The position numbers and the translations under genes are program-made. Positions 13,855-25,406 of a stretch of 64,000 nucleotides of DNA are shown here, piece by piece. The notes under the pieces were generated by a model that searched no databases, was not told where the DNA came from, and saw only the letters and a program-made list of their open reading frames with translations. The stretch is from Monarcha castaneiventris obscurior (Eukaryota > Chordata > Aves > Passeriformes > Monarchidae): contig JAMPIT010000230.1 of assembly GCA_026261815.1 (NCBI GenBank), positions 7,873,001 through 7,937,000 of the forward strand, given 5' to 3'. Within the stretch, counting starts at the first letter, position 1. Every line of letters starts with the position of its first letter.

Positions 13855-13965
13855 GGATACCTTTTATTCCCATTTTACAGGTATAGAAATAGAAATTACC
13901 AGAGTGAGGTGAGTTGCCCAAGAATGGCTAGAGAAGGCAGCTTGCAGGATCATGGTTAGAATTAA
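13855..13965 (-). repeat. MIR/L2-like ancient SINE relic
   Basis: On the plus strand the reverse-complement MIR/L2 pattern is visible: 'ttattcccattttacagg', then 'agtgaggtgagttgcccaag', then a 'gcagg...catggttagaattaa' tail (compare 'cattttacagatgaggaaac', 'gaagtgacttgcccaaggtc', 'ggattcgaacc'). It is decayed but ordered. Confidence 0.6.
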
Positions 13966-14964
13966 ATTGTTTGTTACTCATATAGATGTCTTCAGATTTC
14001 TATCCTAAGCCTTCAAGAAAATCCCCAGAAGTCTAAGGACTTCCAGAACTCCCACAGAGATCTTAACTGGACCTGGAGCTGCCTAATAAGCTTTCTAAAA
14101 CTCAGCTTATGAGTTTTACCTGTGATTCCCACCCAGTGGAAGGGTAAATTAGACTAAATTAGATCTGAGTGGGTGTAGTTTTCACCCACAGAGATTCTTC
14201 CCAACTATGGTTTGATATTTTCCACCAAAAAAACCCTGTGCCTTATTTAGGTGCATATCTTTAGTAGGCTATGGGATGTCGGGGTGGAACAGGGGAATGT
14301 CCAGGAGCATGTGGTCTCTTTTTCCTGCTGCAGAGGGCTTTGGAGACACCACTATTCCTTGGGCTGGACAAATGTGGGGACAGGGAGCTTTTCTTGGTGA
14401 AATTTCCTACTACTGCTCTGAAAACTTCTCAGGCATGGTCTTTTGCTGATTAATGCAGCCTTTTTATCACATCTGAACATTGCATCCAAATGCAGTGTTT
14501 TACAAAGCAGCAAAACCCATAACAAAGCAGAATCAATAAATACAGTGCAATGCCCTTCGGCGATTCAAGCATTCTGTTAAAATTAGAATCTGATTATAGC
14601 TGTGGAAACCTGTTTTTCTGAATCCTAGCAAACACATTTTGCTTTACATGAAAGCTTTTCAAAGCTGTGGCCAATGCTGGCTCTGAGCAATCCATAGTTT
14701 TCAGCATATTCTTTCTCTTTTCCTGGATAGACACACACTGCACTGACATATACTTCTAAAAATCTTATTTTCTACTTTAAACTGCCCCTGAAACAACAAA
14801 ACTCAAATAAGCAAAAGCAGCCAAGAATATCACAAGGAGAAGGAATTGGGACATTTTCAGTGCATTGTCAAAGGCAAAGAGTTTACTCATGATGTGTCAG
14901 TTTTGACAAAGTTTTAAAACACAGAGATAGGAAAGGGAGCTGTCTAGCTCATCTGATAGGGAGT

Positions 14965-15050
14965 TCACTGATCCAGAACTTGGGAGACACAGATTTAAGT
15001 TTTTATTTGATTCTAAGTGGCCTTGAATAAAAAAGCTTACCCTGAACTAG
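14965..15050 (+). repeat. MIR-like ancient SINE relic
   Basis: It contains 'ccagaacttgggagacacag' followed by 'atttaag...ttga' and 'tggccttgaataaaaaagct', the order of the MIR-type 'cctgggagacctgggttc ... tgaccttgggcaagtca' segment. It is strongly mutated. Family assignment is tentative. Confidence 0.45.
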
Positions 15051-15680
15051 GCATGGGAGGAAATCAAATAGGGTTTTTCTACCCATTGTTACTGATGACC
15101 AGGAGATATGAGAAATATAAGATGCAATCCTGCTTTCACACAATTATTTTCTTTTAAATTTTGCCTGACAGGTTTTGATTTCTTTCCAGCCAGTCAGTAC
15201 TTTGAGACCTGGAATTGTCCATGAAGTGGTTATTCACCAGTCAGCTTTAGTAAAACTCCACTAAGAACCTAACTACCCAGCCTGGTGGAGATTAATAATG
15301 GAATATAAAGCAACAGCAAACTTTTACAGGTTGATTAATTGCACTGAAAGCTTCAGGACTCCAGTGTAGCAAAATGGGAGCCTCTTTCCAAGGTGCATTC
15401 TGGGCTTTAGCATGATAATGCCAACAATAAAACCATGAGTGCTTCCACAGCTCTCCTAAGCCTGGACACCACTGGTTTCTCTGGCAGGTTTTTGGGCTAG
15501 AACTGACCTTTGGGATAGGCAAAAGGTTTAGTATGACAAGCCATGTGAGGCATCACAGCTCTCCTTTGGGTTACCAAAAGTGATGGGATTTCCAGAACAC
15601 GTGGATCACATACTTGCAGACCCTCTGGCACTGCTGTTCTGTCTGAGCAATGGCTCCATCTGAGCACTGAGATGCAACAG

Positions 15681-15699
15681 CTGCTGCTGCTGCTGCTGC
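15681..15699 (+). repeat. Short CTG triplet run
   Basis: Six perfect CTG units flanked by imperfect copies (cagctg...ctgcagc). It is in an intron and is not coding in any supported frame. Confidence 0.8.
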
Positions 15700-17457
15700 A
15701 GCTTTTCCCTCAGGTGGCATCAGAAGGGCTCAGGGCTCACAGCAAAGGGCTTGGGCCAGTCACCATCTCCATTCTGGCACTCCTGACATGAGTCTTTCCC
15801 CCCTTTTCCATTCTCTCCCTTCCCTGCAGCCTTGGATGAGCAGAGAGTGAGTAGGAGAGGCTGGGGGAGGAAAAGCTTCTTGCAGCACTGGAGATGGCTC
15901 CAACCAGTGCCTGCAGGTCCTGTGTGGGTGCTGTGCATTGGAAGAAGCAGAGGGGCTTCACTCATTTTGAAGAGTCCCTCCAGCCCTCACAGGCTTTATG
16001 TCGCTGTCTCTTGCCCACTCCCCATCACAGCTGAACACCACAGACCCACTCTCCCTCAAACTTTCCCATACTCACTGTGGCCGTCCTGTCCCGGGGTCCC
16101 ACTGATTCCTCTCAGCCACACCTTCTTCTCCTGAAATCCCTTTGCCCACCTTCCCCAGAAGAAGAAAGCTCCCCCACAGTGCCAGCATGGATTTATTTTA
16201 GATGCTGGGAAGAAATCTTCGAACTGTCTACCTGCAGCACCACCTCCACACCTGGAAAGCCCTGAGCTAAATCAGACCACTGCTCAGGCCTGCAGTGCTT
16301 GTGGTGACAGAGGACCACCACACCTGGGCTGGGCTCTGCTGTCATCTTTGCCCATCCTGGCCAGGAGCACATTTCACCTCTGCTGCCAGCCATGGGTGAA
16401 GTGTGTAAGTGATGGAGAGAATTAACCAGAGGGAGCTGTCCTGTGACCACGCTTTCCCTACCAAACTAACTTGAGTGAAAGCAGTCACACTGAAACAACA
16501 TTTCAGCAGCCTGGGAAAACTGAGTTAGAAAAGAGGGCAATTACATATAAACCTAATAATGCCTGCTAAGAGTCCTGAGCAGGGACACAAGCCCCTTGAC
16601 AGACCAGCTTCTAGTTAGCTGTAGAAAGTTGCTGCTTCTCCTCTGTGTTTACTTTGGTAAATTGAAGCTGGGTCAGTAGCACAAGCAGAAGGGGCCACTG
16701 CTTCCACAGAACTTGACCTCAAAGGAGGATTACAAGGGTGCTGTGCTCATATCTGAACCCAAACCTTTTGGATAAGACCCAGTCCAGTCTTAATGATGTG
16801 AAAGGACAATTTCCTTCCACTTTCCTTAATACTAATTCCCTAGCTTGTGAAGTAATGCAAGAGCCTCTTGCTGTAACTGCAATTTCTGCAGCATCCTTTA
16901 TATGACAAAGCAATCTGGGCTGACCACAATAATTCACCAGAGCTAGGATTATTTCTCCTGAGGCACTATTCAGCACTACAGCCTACAGTGGTGTATGCAT
17001 TTTTTGGTTCCGTGTTACTTCTGGGCATGGTTCTCTAAGATAATTTTGTTCTGAGATCCCCCAAGGTATTGTTCTGCTCGGTCATATGAAAAATAGGAAA
17101 ATAATGCACCTTCATCCCAGTTCCACAGATGGGCCATTCATCAGCATAAAATCAACTTTATAGCCTAGGAGGAAGCTGCACCATGCACCAAATAGCTACG
17201 AATTTCCAAGATGGTTTCCTAAGCTGCATCAGGCCAGCAGCCGTGACAGAGAGATGCGAGAACCTGGGAGCACTTGTGCAATGGGAAAAAAAATAGTGTC
17301 CAAGTCCAAGGGATGACCTATGGTTATCTTCAATTTTTGTAATGGGAAAGTTTATCACTTTGTTAGAATCTGAATTTTCTTGTAGTTCCAGAATCTAATT
17401 TCTTTTCAGATCACTGAATTACTTAGATGGATCTTCTTGAAGTGCTTTCCCCTTTTA

Positions 17458-18090
17458 TCATCTACTCACAAGAACAGAATTTGCCCATTTACACAAAACA
17501 TGGGATTGGTAGAAGGAAGGCAGAGACTTCTTGCTCTTGCACATCCAGAACCCCATTGGTTTGGGGATTGATTCTAGCCCAGTTACTGCCATAAGCATCC
17601 TCATTGTATTTCCATCATGATAGCTCCCTGCTGGACACTGAATGCTGAGCTCTGGGGCTGAGACTCGTGACAATTTTAGGAGATCATTTGGGTCCATGTC
17701 TTGGAGATGGACAGGCTCCTTAGAGGGTCTCTGTGTGAATATGGCCTTCTCCAGCCAGTCTGCTCCGGATATGACTTCAGGGATCTGGTTTGGGGATGCA
17801 ACCTGGGTCAGCCCCATCTGAACACAGAGTGCTGAGATACTGGTGTGAGCAGGGCACCCCTTCACCCCCTGGATTTGGGGGTTAACAGAGCATTTTTTTC
17901 TGAGAATGGAATGTAAAACCCAGCAGCCAGAATCACAAGCAGGGAAAGCACAGGTCTGCACAGTGAAAGCACGCTTGAAGTAGAGAGCACAAATGTGTCT
18001 CTCTGGGTACTCTTCAGTTCCCCAGCTCTCTGAAAACTGCAGTGCACATCTCCTGATCACATCACCTACCAAGGCAATGATCTGGCTCAC
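17458..18090 (-). other. Unexplained 210-codon open reading frame in an intron
   Basis: This is the longest ATG-to-stop frame in the window that I can find, on the same strand as ADARB2 and inside its 15.8-kb intron. The translation begins Met-Ser-Gln-Ile-Ile-Ala-Leu-Val and ends Val-Leu-Val-Ser-Arg. It is fairly rich in Cys, Ser and Pro, and has no signal peptide, clear membrane segment, repeat or motif that I recognise. It shows no resemblance to retroviral or CR1 proteins that I can identify. A frame of this length can arise by chance in 64 kb read six ways, though it is near the upper end. No promoter, poly-A signal or strong splice sites were tied to it. Most likely non-coding; an unannotated exon or remnant cannot be excluded. 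Confidence 0.2.
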
Positions 18091-18519
18091 GTGGCTGCAA
18101 GCAGGTCCTGCTTAGATGAGAGCTCTGTCAAATGTGTGTGCATGAGAGCTTCAGCACAGCTGTAGGTTAATAGACAAGCAGGAGAAAAACCCCATGTGGA
18201 GCAAATGCAATGGTGTGTTTCAGACCTAAAGGAAGTGTGGGATAAAACAGGAGCTGGGCTATCAAGGAGTCAATGGCACAAGGCAATACAGCATGTTAGC
18301 AAGAGATAAAAAAGCAGCCCAGGGGAGAAGAACTGAGACAAGCCCTGGGGCAGATTCTATTTGTCTCTTTGTCAACCCATGTAGTGAAAAAGAGAGAGTG
18401 CAGCTCTAGAAAAAAGATGGACAATGAGGTAAAATACAGCCAGGGAAGGAGGAGTGGGGAAGTAGAGGATTTTTTTAGCTCAAATTTTCAAGCAATTCAT
18501 TTTGCCTTTCAAGAGATTT

Positions 18520-18541
18520 AAAAAAAAAAAAAAAAAAAAAA
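18520..18541 (+). repeat. 22-nt poly-A run
   Basis: An uninterrupted run of 22 A. No poly-A signal lies just upstream and no flanking target-site duplication was seen, so it is listed only as a homopolymer. Confidence 0.9.
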
Positions 18542-20109
18542 GTCAATGAGTCAAGAAGCACTAAATTAGCTAGGATGGTGCTCTAGCAAATCAGGGGCTT
18601 GATTATTCTGTGGTTTGCCCTAGATTTAGGAGAAAATGTAAAATATGCAACAAATACTACAGGGAGAGCTGCCCCCAGGGCTCCACCTCAGGAGCCAGAG
18701 CTGTGCCATAATGGGAACCAGCAGCCCCCTTAGGCCCTTCAAGAAACCCATGTTAATTGATGCTGTGATACTGCCCCTAGGAGAGGCCAGAAATCCAGGC
18801 ACACCTTGCTCAGATGTACACAAAGGGAGAAGGCACCACAAAGGGAGATGTCCCAGGCTCCCTGACCTGCAAGCACTGAACTGAAGCAGGGGAAGAAGTG
18901 GAGTCTGTGAAGGAGCAATTAGGGTTGTGAGGACACGGGGAACATGTTGCCTTTTCACCATATAGCTGTGCTACAACCTTGAGGCTGACCTTGGAAAATG
19001 ATGAAAAGGGTCTTGGGAAGGAGACTGACTGGAGAGAATGAGCCAGGACAAACCCATAAAAAGCATCTCAAACATTTCCCAGTCTCATATTCCTGCAACA
19101 CCACTGACCCTGGCTGGTTTCCTCTCCTGCTTTCAGCTGCTCTTGCCCCTCTCCCCTCAGCCTCTTCCCCTGCTCTCACAGATTGTACCTCCTTCCAAAG
19201 CTCTGACTTCACTTCCTGTAAGCTCTTCCAACCTCCTGACCTACCAAAAAAGAGTTAGAAAATCCCTCCATGCTCAAAGCAGCCCGGTCCAACTGGGTTT
19301 TGTCTCTCATTTAGAGCTGCCTAAGGATGTACCAACAAACAAGTCAGCTTACCTCTGATTCCAGAAGGGCATCTCTGCAAATTAAAGTGAGATTTTATCT
19401 CCTGGTCCCTAATCTCTTACTTTCCTGCATGAAGCTGGCATGGGTGTGGGCTCCCTGGACCTCTCCTCTGCATTGCAGCTGTCAGACTTTTACACATCAT
19501 AAACTTGGTACTCTGCTCTATCGAGTAAGAAGTAAACTGGGTTTCAAAAGCATGCTAGCTTACCTCCTCCCTTACCAGAACAAAGCTCATAAGAAGGAAA
19601 TGTGAGGCCTCCCTGAGGGTGCTGGAAAGGCACGGTGGATAATAGGAAATTTTTGGAAGGAGATTTGAGAAGTGGATTTTACTCACTCCCTATATTGATA
19701 AAGGCTTATCATATTCCTTCTCAAAACCAGGAACCACATGGTGAGGCACCGTTTTTAAATGTTAATGCATCTTTAGAGAATAATCAGTAATGTTTGATGG
19801 CTTGTGCTAGCTCTAGGAGAGGTTTCTTTGTTGTTTAAGAAATGAAACAGCATTCATCTGGAGTTTCTTGTCATTACTGGATTAAAGAAAGGTTATTTCT
19901 TTAGGGAAAAAAAGAGGAAAGAGAAGATCTGAATGATAAACATTATAAAATACTTATCTTCCCAGATGTCTCTGAGATAATGTGAGCTATAAGGAAATGC
20001 TTATCTCACTGAAGAACAGCTTTTGGCAACATGGCTTTCTACACAGTGCTAAATTATTTTAAGAGCACAGGACAAAGGTAGAGGGATCTGTTTAAAAGAG
20101 TGAATTACG

Positions 20110-20215
20110 AGCCAGGTGTAGCATCTCTTCAAGTCCTGCTACTGAATCACTGTGTAACCTTGGCTAAGCCACACAAACCTTTCTGCCTCAGCTTCTGTGT
20201 GGGACAATAATTGGT
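20110..20215 (+). repeat. MIR/L2-like ancient SINE relic
   Basis: This is one of the clearest MIR-type relics in the window. It reads 'aatcactgtgtaaccttggc' (compare 'gactcactgtgtgaccttgg'), then 'taagccacacaaacctttct', then 'gcctcagcttctgtgtggga' and 'caataattgg', in the expected order of the conserved core and tail. Confidence 0.65.
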
Positions 20216-21054
20216 GTAATAGCCAACAGGAAAATTATTTTCATGATAAGTTTACTGTTTACTGCCTGTGTCAGGTACTGTGTGATTATATATTTTTAAA
20301 CACAGCTGCTTGTATATCTTGTTATCTAAAGAAGCATTCCCTCATTAGCTGGGAGATTTATCTGGTATTTGAAGAAATCCATGAGCCAAGCAGGGTTCAC
20401 CTCCAGGGCTGGGTTCAGCTGCATATAAACAAGCAGCACTGGCTGTCAGCTGCCCAAAGCACCGACTTCTTCATGCAAAGAAGAGCAGAACCCAGCCTGG
20501 ACAGCCTCCAGTTGCTCTTGAGAATGGACCATATTTTAAAAATAATTACAGATTTTGGTGCTTCCAATTGTGATGTCAACTAAGGCGTGCCCCAGGAAGC
20601 CTGCCTTCTGGAAAACATGAGTGCCTTTAACCAAACATAAAACCTTTTTAGATACCTCTTGATACACCTATAAAGTAGAAGGCCAAAAATCACTACTGTT
20701 TTTTGATATTCATAAGCAGTGCCTTTTTTATTTTTAATTTTGATTTAAGATGATGCTATATCTTTTCATTTTGTTAACTCATCAGGAATTTGTCAATTTG
20801 ATTTTGCGTTTTAAGCATTTACTTGCTTTTGTTCATTTTATAAACCCTGCTGGCAGAATGTAGAAATCATGTCAGGCAAAGACCACATTTCCTTCCTGAA
20901 TAGGTGCATTCTGCTTTCTCGCCCCAGCAAGCTGCTCTTTCACACATGAAAAAAAATTCTGTTCTGGGCACAATAATACCTAATCATTAACAAATAACTT
21001 ATACAAATAAGAAATCATAAAGGAATGAAACTACCGTCTGATGGATTTGCCTGT

Positions 21055-21125
21055 GAGGAAGTGAGGTCGTTGTGCGACCTTGGGTGATTAATTTTACATT
21101 CCTGTGTCTATGCTTCCTCCTCCAT
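21055..21125 (+). repeat. MIR/L2-like ancient SINE relic, short
   Basis: It contains 'gttgtgcgaccttgggtgat', then 'ttacattcctgtgtctatgc', then 'ttcctcc'. This resembles 'ctgtgtgaccttgggcaagt ... ctctgtgcctcagtttcc'. It lies only about 0.9 kb from the relic at 20110 and in the same orientation, so the two may be separate insertions. Confidence 0.45.
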
Positions 21126-21850
21126 CCATTCTTTTGCCTTGCCTGCTTCACATTCAAGGTAGTCAGGGCAAGGACTACTTCTCATTATGTGTACATTTGC
21201 CAGCCAGCACTATGGGCTTTGCAGCACTGTAAAATGCACGTATGAGGAGCAGTACCTGGGGCAGAGGTAAGAGAGTACCTTGTGTCTTGTGTATTGGATC
21301 AAGGGGTGACAGGCATGTGATAACAAGCCACAGATCTCTGGAGTCCCCTGTCCCTTGCTGGTGGCATTCCATGTGGCTGGGCAGGGACAAAGCTGGTGCA
21401 GTGGGAAAGCAGCAAGGACGTGCCTTGGCCACGGCAGGGCAAGGACAGGGACATGCATGTTTGGGGAGTGGTGAGGTGAGGGTGCTGGGTCATGTGGTGC
21501 AGATGGGATTTGTCATCATGGACAACAAGCTCTGCAGGTCTGTGGGTGGCACACAGTGGCTCAAGAACCAATTTGTTTATCTCATTTGCAGGATCATCCC
21601 TAGAGAAGAAATGCCTGGAAAATCATGTGTTTGTTTGAATGCCATAGGTATGGTTCCAGGGACTCTAAGGAAGGCTTACCTGGTGGACTCCAACTAACCC
21701 ATCTGCCCTGCAGTGACCATGCTGTATGTTTGACACAGGCAGGATGGCTTGGGAAGGATCCTTTCCATCAGGGTCTTGCCATTATTTGCTGCAAGTGCAG
21801 GTGATATTTGGAGAGAGTCTGATGAACAATCAACACCACAGATGTGCTGT

Positions 21851-21899
21851 ATCATATCATATCATATCATATCATATCATATCATATCATGTCATATCA
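21851..21899 (+). repeat. (ATCAT)n pentanucleotide microsatellite
   Basis: Eight perfect ATCAT units (21851-21890), then imperfect GTCAT and ATCAG units. Intronic; likely length-polymorphic. Confidence 0.95.
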
Positions 21900-22409
21900 G
21901 TGCTCTTCTTCAGACTTCAGCTGTTGCAGACTGGTTTAGTGTAAGTGCAACCCTTCAACCCCTATGTACTGTGTGAATCCTGAGTAGAGACTATGCATCT
22001 TCAGTTAGAGCCCCGATCCTCTGGTCCAGCCTCTGGCTGTGGCTTCAAGGATCTCTTTGATCATGGGGATGCTTTCCAAAACACTTATTTACTTTTAGGG
22101 TTGTATGCAGCAAGCAGGAAATGTAGGCTTTAAGGGAAGTATTCCCCAGCAGAGCCACAGAGCCTCAGGAGTGCAGAGCTGCCTTGCCAAGCTCTGATTT
22201 TCCCTGCACACCTTCCCCCAGCACACAGGACCAAGCACCAGTTGCACACACACAAACACTCTCTAAAGCCTGTAGTGTTTTTGCTCTCAAATGAAACACT
22301 TTCTGCCAGCAAAGAAAGGGAGCAAGAAGAACTGATCTTAGGAAAAAAAAACCAGAAAAAACAAAAGACGCACAAAGGAGAAAAAGGAGAGGGAAGATGT
22401 TTTCCTTAC

Positions 22410-22561
22410 AGTCGGTTGTGATTTCGTAGGGGGAGTTGAGGCGCGCGTCTCCGCAGGGTGAAGTGCTCACGTACAGATGGAACAGGATGTTCTCCCGCAG
22501 CCTGTAGCCTCCTTCTTTTAATCGCACGAAGATTGATCGCTCCCAGTCTTCTCGCCGTTTG
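22410..22561 (-). CDS. ADARB2: ADARB2 coding exon with the SPCGDAR zinc ligand
   Basis: This 152-bp exon supplies the last base of a Ser codon, then 50 full codons starting Lys-Arg-Arg-Glu-Asp and ending Glu-Ile-Thr-Thr-Asp, then the first base of a Leu codon. It contains [18 protein letters not shown] and [20 protein letters not shown]. The Cys of SPCGDAR is the second zinc ligand of the ADAR deaminase site. The [14 protein letters not shown] wording separates ADARB2 from ADARB1, which has a different sequence here. The acceptor (gtgatcatag) has a poor pyrimidine tract, and the last exon base before the donor gtaagg is T rather than G, so both splice signals are less than ideal. The exon is locally CpG-rich around GDAR. 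The reading frame upstream of the acceptor is open for about ten codons but is intronic. Borders are confirmed by restored codons on both sides. Confidence 0.97.
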
Positions 22562-25364
22562 CTATGATCACAAAAGAGGTTCCAGGTCATTTGTTACACG
22601 CCAAATCAGAAACATTTCTGTGCTGTTTCTCTCTCCTTTTCTCCCTCAGCTTGTTTGTTTGTTTTTATTAGCACCTGGCATCATATATTTTGCCTAGTGA
22701 CAACAAGAGGAAAACAATAAGCTTCTCCGAGTGAAGAAATGTGTGAAGGAGGTCAAAACTGCCAAAGGGCTTTTGGCTTCTTTACCTAAGATACATTCTA
22801 ATGACAATATGCAGGTTTTGGAAGGGTAACTCTCCTTCCCCACATGCACAGATGCATAAATACACTGATTTTAAAGTGGTTCTGGTGCATGAAGAAAGGA
22901 AAAGTTCTCTTGGGCTCTCATGTGAACACATCAGCTCTGCTGATCGCAGTGCCTAGGCATGTGTTTGAATCCCATTAACCTCAATCACCACAGCTGAGAT
23001 GTGTGTTCATACGCCCCACTGAAAAGCGCCTCTAACAAAGCACCCAAATTCTATGACCACTGCCAGCCCTCCCTGCTCCCCAGGCATTGCTCTTTTCCCC
23101 CATTCAACCAGAGCCACCTACAAGTGCTCCACCTAGGCCAGCAGGGTCCTCTTGGTCACTTGGCATTTTTGGAAATCAGAAGCCATCTTAAGAAGGGTGG
23201 ACAAAACTTGCATGGGCTTTTCTCAGCTGAGTTGAAAAAGATACTTATCAAGATGAAGCTTTTATCTTTGCAGTGGTTCAGCAGCTAGATGGGGATGCAG
23301 TGCACATATTCCATTAGCAACAGCTGCCCGGGAGGCCAAACCCTCCCAGTGCTGCTGTTTGCAGCAACAGCACAGCATTAAGGCTCTGCTGCTGTGCAGT
23401 TCCTCCAATGAGTTACATTTAGGAAGATATGGGTAATTTCTCTGACAGACAGCTGCCTCTAATATGTGTATTTGGGTGATGGTCACGATTATAATTTTGA
23501 AGGTGAAAATGTGATTGGTGAAATTATGATGAGACTCCTTTCCCTTTGGTGGCCTGGTCCTTCCCTCAAAAACTTAAGGGTCTTTTTGTAGGAATATCTC
23601 TGAACAGAATGGCACCTGCAGGTAATGATTTTCCTAGGATGCTGTTAATAATCTGGAATCCCACCCGTTTAATTCACTACAGGACAGCCCATTAACCAAG
23701 GCGATTTCTGGCTATCTCTCTGCTTCCTGATAGTGCAAACAGGGGTGCTTTTTACTCAGCCTTTCAGCAAGTCCTTGGCTTTCATCCAAGCTGCCTCTGC
23801 CTGTTTTCTCCCAGTGCAGCCTCTGTGCTATTGAAGCTGTTTGGCTGTCACTCTTCCATGGTTTGGGTGTTTTGTCATTTTTTGATGCCAGGATGCGTTT
23901 GCTGTCAGGAGGAATTTACAGGCACATTAGCTCGCCTGTCAGGGACAGGGAGTCACACTGGCTGCCGAGCTGGGGCTGCCACATGCAGCTCCTTCATTTT
24001 CTGCTGGCTGTGGTGGAATTTCCCAACTGCACTAATTATATTATCGCCCTGATACAAGCCTCTGAAATAATAAAATCTCTGTTGTAAGTCCTGCTGCTTG
24101 GACTTTAGAGCAATTGCAGGTAGTTTTAAATAATTCACTGCAAAATCAGCTGGGAGAATACAAAACTGTGCAGTCCAAATGCCTGCTATTATTACATTAA
24201 ATCTCACCAGAGTGTGCGGGGGGCAGCTTACAGTACTTGGAGACAGTTGCTATGTAGGGTTGGAGCAGTCATGCTTTGGGCTGGATTTCAGGAGTTCAGC
24301 CTCCATCCTGCTTTCACTGGTCATTGTTTTTCACTGATTAACCTTGCTCTCTTACCTGTTTCTGAGCACCAACAAGGGTCTGTGGCCAGTGTGGCTGCCA
24401 GATTGGGTGATAGACAGCTGCTCTAAAAATAGTTGGCAGGGCTGCAGGGCAAGGCAGCTTGACTCTTTCCTCCAGGAGGCTGAGGTTCTTCATATCACAT
24501 AGGGTCCTGACCTGCCTTTGGGATGGTTTTTTAGGAGCTGAACTCAAACATGAGCTTCATTTCTGCAGTGTGGCTGAACAGGCTTAATAACAAAACTGGA
24601 AAAGAGTTTCTGGAAAAGTTTGGGTTGCAACACCATCTGCCATGGCTTACTAAAGATTCTTGTGCAAGGGATGTTTGAGGTATTTCAAAGCCCAGGGGGA
24701 CCCAGGGATCTTGTAAAAATGGTCCAGGTGAAGCATGAGATGCACTTCTGCCAAGTCACCTCTACTCCAGCACCATCACCCTTGTGCCTTGCCTCTGGGA
24801 CAGGTGTTTTGGACTGTGAGGGGGAAGATGAGTTTGCAGTAGTAGTCCTTTACAATGTCCTTTGCACAGCCATACACAACCTGCACAAAGCAATGGACAG
24901 AGGAGCCCACAGTGAGCCTACAGATCCCATTCATTCAGGGGGTGGCATTAAAATGTCATTTCTGCGTGCTGGCAGTGGCTAAAAGAGCAAAATTCATCCC
25001 TAAACCTTTCCCTGTTATGAATTTCTGTGGGAGTTAGGATCTGAGGCTGATTCAAGAGGAACATTTAAGAACATGCTCAATTCTAATCTTGTGCTTAAGT
25101 TCATTATTCAGCATAACATGGCCTATGTTTTGAGCTGACTTCAAGAAGATACTGAAGCACATACTTATGAAGCATTTTGGTGAAACAAAGCCTGAGACGC
25201 AGAAGAGCTGTTTTTGGCATGTAAGTGTATGTATAGGAAGTTTCTAGTACTACATACTACAAGAGAGCATCCTAGACAGACTGACAGCAGGCTCAGTAGA
25301 TGTGTAACAAGCAGCTGGTTTTCCTGGAAAAAATAACTTAACTGGACTGGATTAAGACTATTAC

Positions 25365-25368
<4 letters not shown>

Positions 25369-25406
<38 letters not shown>
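25369..25406 (+). repeat. Compound AC/AT microsatellite
   Basis: A perfect 29-nt AC run (25369-25397) that passes directly into a short AT run. Intronic; the AC/GT type is the one most often polymorphic in vertebrates. Confidence 0.95.

Larger units (their letters stand above)
6597..22409 (-). other. ADARB2: ADARB2 intron, 15,813 bp
   Basis: This is the complete intron between the exons at 22561-22410 and 6596-6428, with donor gtaagg and acceptor ttttgcccag. It interrupts a Leu codon after its first base. Recognisable content is sparse: MIR/L2-like relics at about 8930, 13855, 14965, 20110 and 21055, a CTG run at 15681, a 22-nt A run at 18520, the (ATCAT)8 repeat at 21851, and a 210-codon open frame at 17458-18090. 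GC-richer stretches lie at about 15700-16450 and 18640-19250. The remaining sequence shows nothing I can name. Confidence 0.9.

Noticed and set aside
18300..18541. Retroposed mRNA 3' end ending in the poly-A run
   Set aside because: No AATAAA within the usual distance, no recognisable parent gene, and no target-site duplication.
21242..21697. 151-codon plus-strand frame
   Set aside because: GC-rich sequence with no recognisable domain, antisense to the gene, and no splice or promoter support.
22165..22590. A 141-codon minus-strand frame as a single gene
   Set aside because: Only 22410-22561 is exon; past the GTAAGG donor the translation loses all ADAR similarity.
2594..25406. Pairing of the TG run at 2594 with the AC run at 25369 to form an editing-type RNA duplex
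   Set aside because: They are 23 kb apart in different introns, short and imperfect; no reason to expect pairing.
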